DNA of 64,000 nt from Macrosoma leucophasiata. Lineage: Eukaryota > Arthropoda > Insecta > Lepidoptera > Hedylidae. Under the pieces are notes generated by a model. The model searched no databases, was not told where the DNA came from, and saw only the letters and a list, made by a program, of their open reading frames with translations. The stretch covers positions 24,774,001 through 24,838,000 of the forward strand of contig JAWQUS010000025.1 in the NCBI GenBank assembly GCA_036365455.1. The letters run 5' to 3'. Position numbers and translations under genes: made by a program. Each line of letters opens with the position of its first letter. The stretch's first letter is position 1. This document shows positions 62,533-64,000 of this stretch, one piece after another.

Positions 62533-62904
62533 AAAAGGCTATTACACGACACGGTATTCAGGGTCCGGCAGAAAGGGTGGGCGTAGCTTCGCGCCAGGAT
62601 GCCGCTTATTGCACTATCCGGTCGACAGAGCCCTAACTCAGGCACAGTACAAAAATGAACAGTATGGAAACTAGGTACAAAACGTTCAAAACGGGACGGT
62701 CACACAAACCAGTTGACCGCACCATTTTGAACGTTTTGTACGTAGTTTATATACTGTTCATATTTGTACTGTGTGTAGTTAGAGCGTTAGGCTGACCGGG
62801 CCGCTCCGGTCGTCCTAATTATGGCCCTAACACCCTGAATGTTATTAGACTACCCTGACCCTTGCTATCGTACCCTAAATACCTTGTCGTGTAATAAGCC
62901 TTTA
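62533..62904. mobile_element. MITE, ~372 bp, with nested palindrome
   Basis: Ends AAGGCTATTACACGACACGG and CCTTGTCGTGTAATAAGCCT are inverted repeats of ~30 bp with few mismatches; TTAA at both edges. Inside, about 62643-62777, a second inverted repeat (ACAGTACAAAAATGAACAGT ... TACTGTTCATATTTGTACTGT-type) surrounds a short centre. Non-coding. Confidence 0.8.
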
Positions 62905-62917
62905 AGTAGTATTCACT

Positions 62918-63080
62918 TTTGGTTCCAGTGCAGGAACTCGAGAGCGTAGGCACTACCGCATTACCTAATTTATCTGCCGCCAACTGGTAATGTTCAGCAC
63001 TATCGTATTCCGGTTAGATGGTAATGTAAGGGCCGGTAATAAATATCATAGAGACCGAAGAACTAAGGTGTCTGGAAAAT
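62918..63080 (+). repeat. Family A 5' part (second subfamily)
   Basis: TTGGTTCCAGTGCAGGAACT to GAAGAACTAAGG; the tail half is missing. Confidence 0.75.
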
Positions 63081-63221
63081 AAATAGCGGTTATGAGCACG
63101 TGTACATACTAATATCTATTTAATGTATGAGCTCTCGAAGACATATAGTTATGTTTTACATTTGTTATTCAAAAATGACACACAAATACCACCACGGGGA
63201 GGTATGTCAGGATCGGACATA

Positions 63222-63262
63222 GAGCAACACGGGCCACCGGCCGCGGCGGACGATAGCAAAGT
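63222..63262 (+). repeat. Fragment of the 62185-type insert
   Basis: ACATAGAGCAACACGGGCCA then CCGGCCGCGG; the same start as the insert at 62185, showing that that sequence is repetitive. Confidence 0.6.
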
Positions 63263-63739
63263 CATATTATTAATATAAAAGCAATGATGGATATCATCAT
63301 TGCTCCTTCAGAAACATAATTATTAAATTGTTTTCAATTAAATACAGCCATCAGTCGTTCAATCAACTCAAGCTACGTCAATCGATCATGTATAATTGAC
63401 ATGTCACGGACACGGGCGCAGAAAGAAATGGCTTCGAATACCACTAACATAATATGTTATATTAGTTCAAATATTAATTGACTAGCTGGTGCCAACGGCT
63501 TTGCCCGCGTGTAGGACGCTTTTCGTAACCTATTTGATATGAAACTATAATTATTATTCTCCAGACCTATAATTAATAGACATATTTTATAGTTAATTCT
63601 AAAGAGTTATAAAATAATTTAGCGACATCTATTGAGATTTTATGATACTAAATTACACAATTTAGTTACCTACATAAAATTTGAATTGATGACGCTTGAC
63701 CAAGTGTGTTATTTTTTATTTTAAAGAAAAATGGAAAGA
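63263..63739. other. Unassigned; Helitron 3' end on - strand
   Basis: At 63482-63520 the - strand ends GCGGGCAAAGCCGTTGGCAC plus CAGCTAG, a Helitron terminus; its 5' end was not found. The rest is AT-rich. Confidence 0.45.
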
Positions 63740-63830
63740 AAAATTTGACTTCATGTGAGACTCGAACTCGCGCCCTACTTGGAATCTAGTCCAGTCGCTC
63801 TTCCAATTGAGCTACTGAAGTCCTAAGTTC
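63740..63830 (-). repeat. tRNA-like element, single copy
   Basis: Third copy of the 46808/46978 sequence. On the - strand GACTTCA pairs perfectly with TGAAGTC, D arm GCTC/GAGC, T arm with TTCGAGT loop; the anticodon arm is imperfect. Followed by AAATTTTTCTTTCCATTTTT as in the other copies, so the repeated unit extends beyond the tRNA part. Confidence 0.75.
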
Positions 63831-64000
63831 TAATGCGCAAGTATTTAAAACACGTGTGTTATTTTTAATTAAATTAAATTGAGACTGCAGTGTGTTTTTG
63901 TCCTTATTAATATAGAAAAACAAAGTAGAAATTCTAGCTTTATCAAAATTAAATACGTTAACATATGTAAACCTCATTCAACCATGTTTAAAAGTTTTGA

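Overview
The window looks like a stretch of moth or butterfly (lepidopteran) nuclear DNA made almost entirely of transposable elements. The evidence is the AT-rich background, the many A|TC...CTAG|T Helitron ends, mariners whose ends start GGTTGGGG, tRNA-headed SINEs, the AGGGTTCCGTA repeats and microsatellite-tailed LINE fragments. There is no bacterial-style gene layout. The only possible host coding DNA is one convincing terminal exon (61224-61340, + strand, with splice acceptor, stop and poly(A) signal) and two weaker exon candidates (9176-9272 on the - strand, 7400-7462 on the + strand).

Layout. 1-15.8 kb: scattered SINE-like repeats (families A, B and C below), AGGGTTCCGTA repeats (family D), small Helitrons and a perfect 48-nt palindrome. 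15.85-24.57 kb: a six-level nest. Helitron-1 contains a mariner, which contains a short LINE scrap, which contains Helitron-2, which contains a 222-bp GC-rich insert and then a 5.9-kb two-ORF jockey-type LINE. The LINE is flanked by identical 214-bp direct repeats. 24.6-32.6 kb: a 1.3-kb family D element and more A, B and C copies. 32.6-36.0 kb: an RTE-type LINE whose single long frame is broken by only three stop codons. 37.3-41.1 kb: a 0.5-kb unit in three copies, two carrying a GGTGGCATT minisatellite. 41.7-48.3 kb: Helitron, MITE, inverted repeats, a roughly 0.55-kb tandem array and an inverted pair of tRNA-like sequences. 48.3-57.7 kb: SINEs, Helitrons, half of a tRNA-Leu and a palindromic element. 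57.7-64 kb: a second mariner 26 bp upstream of the candidate host exon, then SINEs and a 372-bp MITE.

Names used here. Family A: about 285 bp, starts CTGGTGGTAGAGCTCC and ends CATTACATAAAAAA; about 30 copies or pieces, the dominant repeat. Family B: about 340 bp, contains CGGAGGGCACGTTAAGCCG. Family C: tRNA-headed SINE. Family D: AGGGTTCCGTA-bounded repeat. All repeat calls rest on comparing copies within this window and on general knowledge of lepidopteran repeats; no database was searched. The elements do not form a pathway. What they share is insertion history, which the nesting orders in time.
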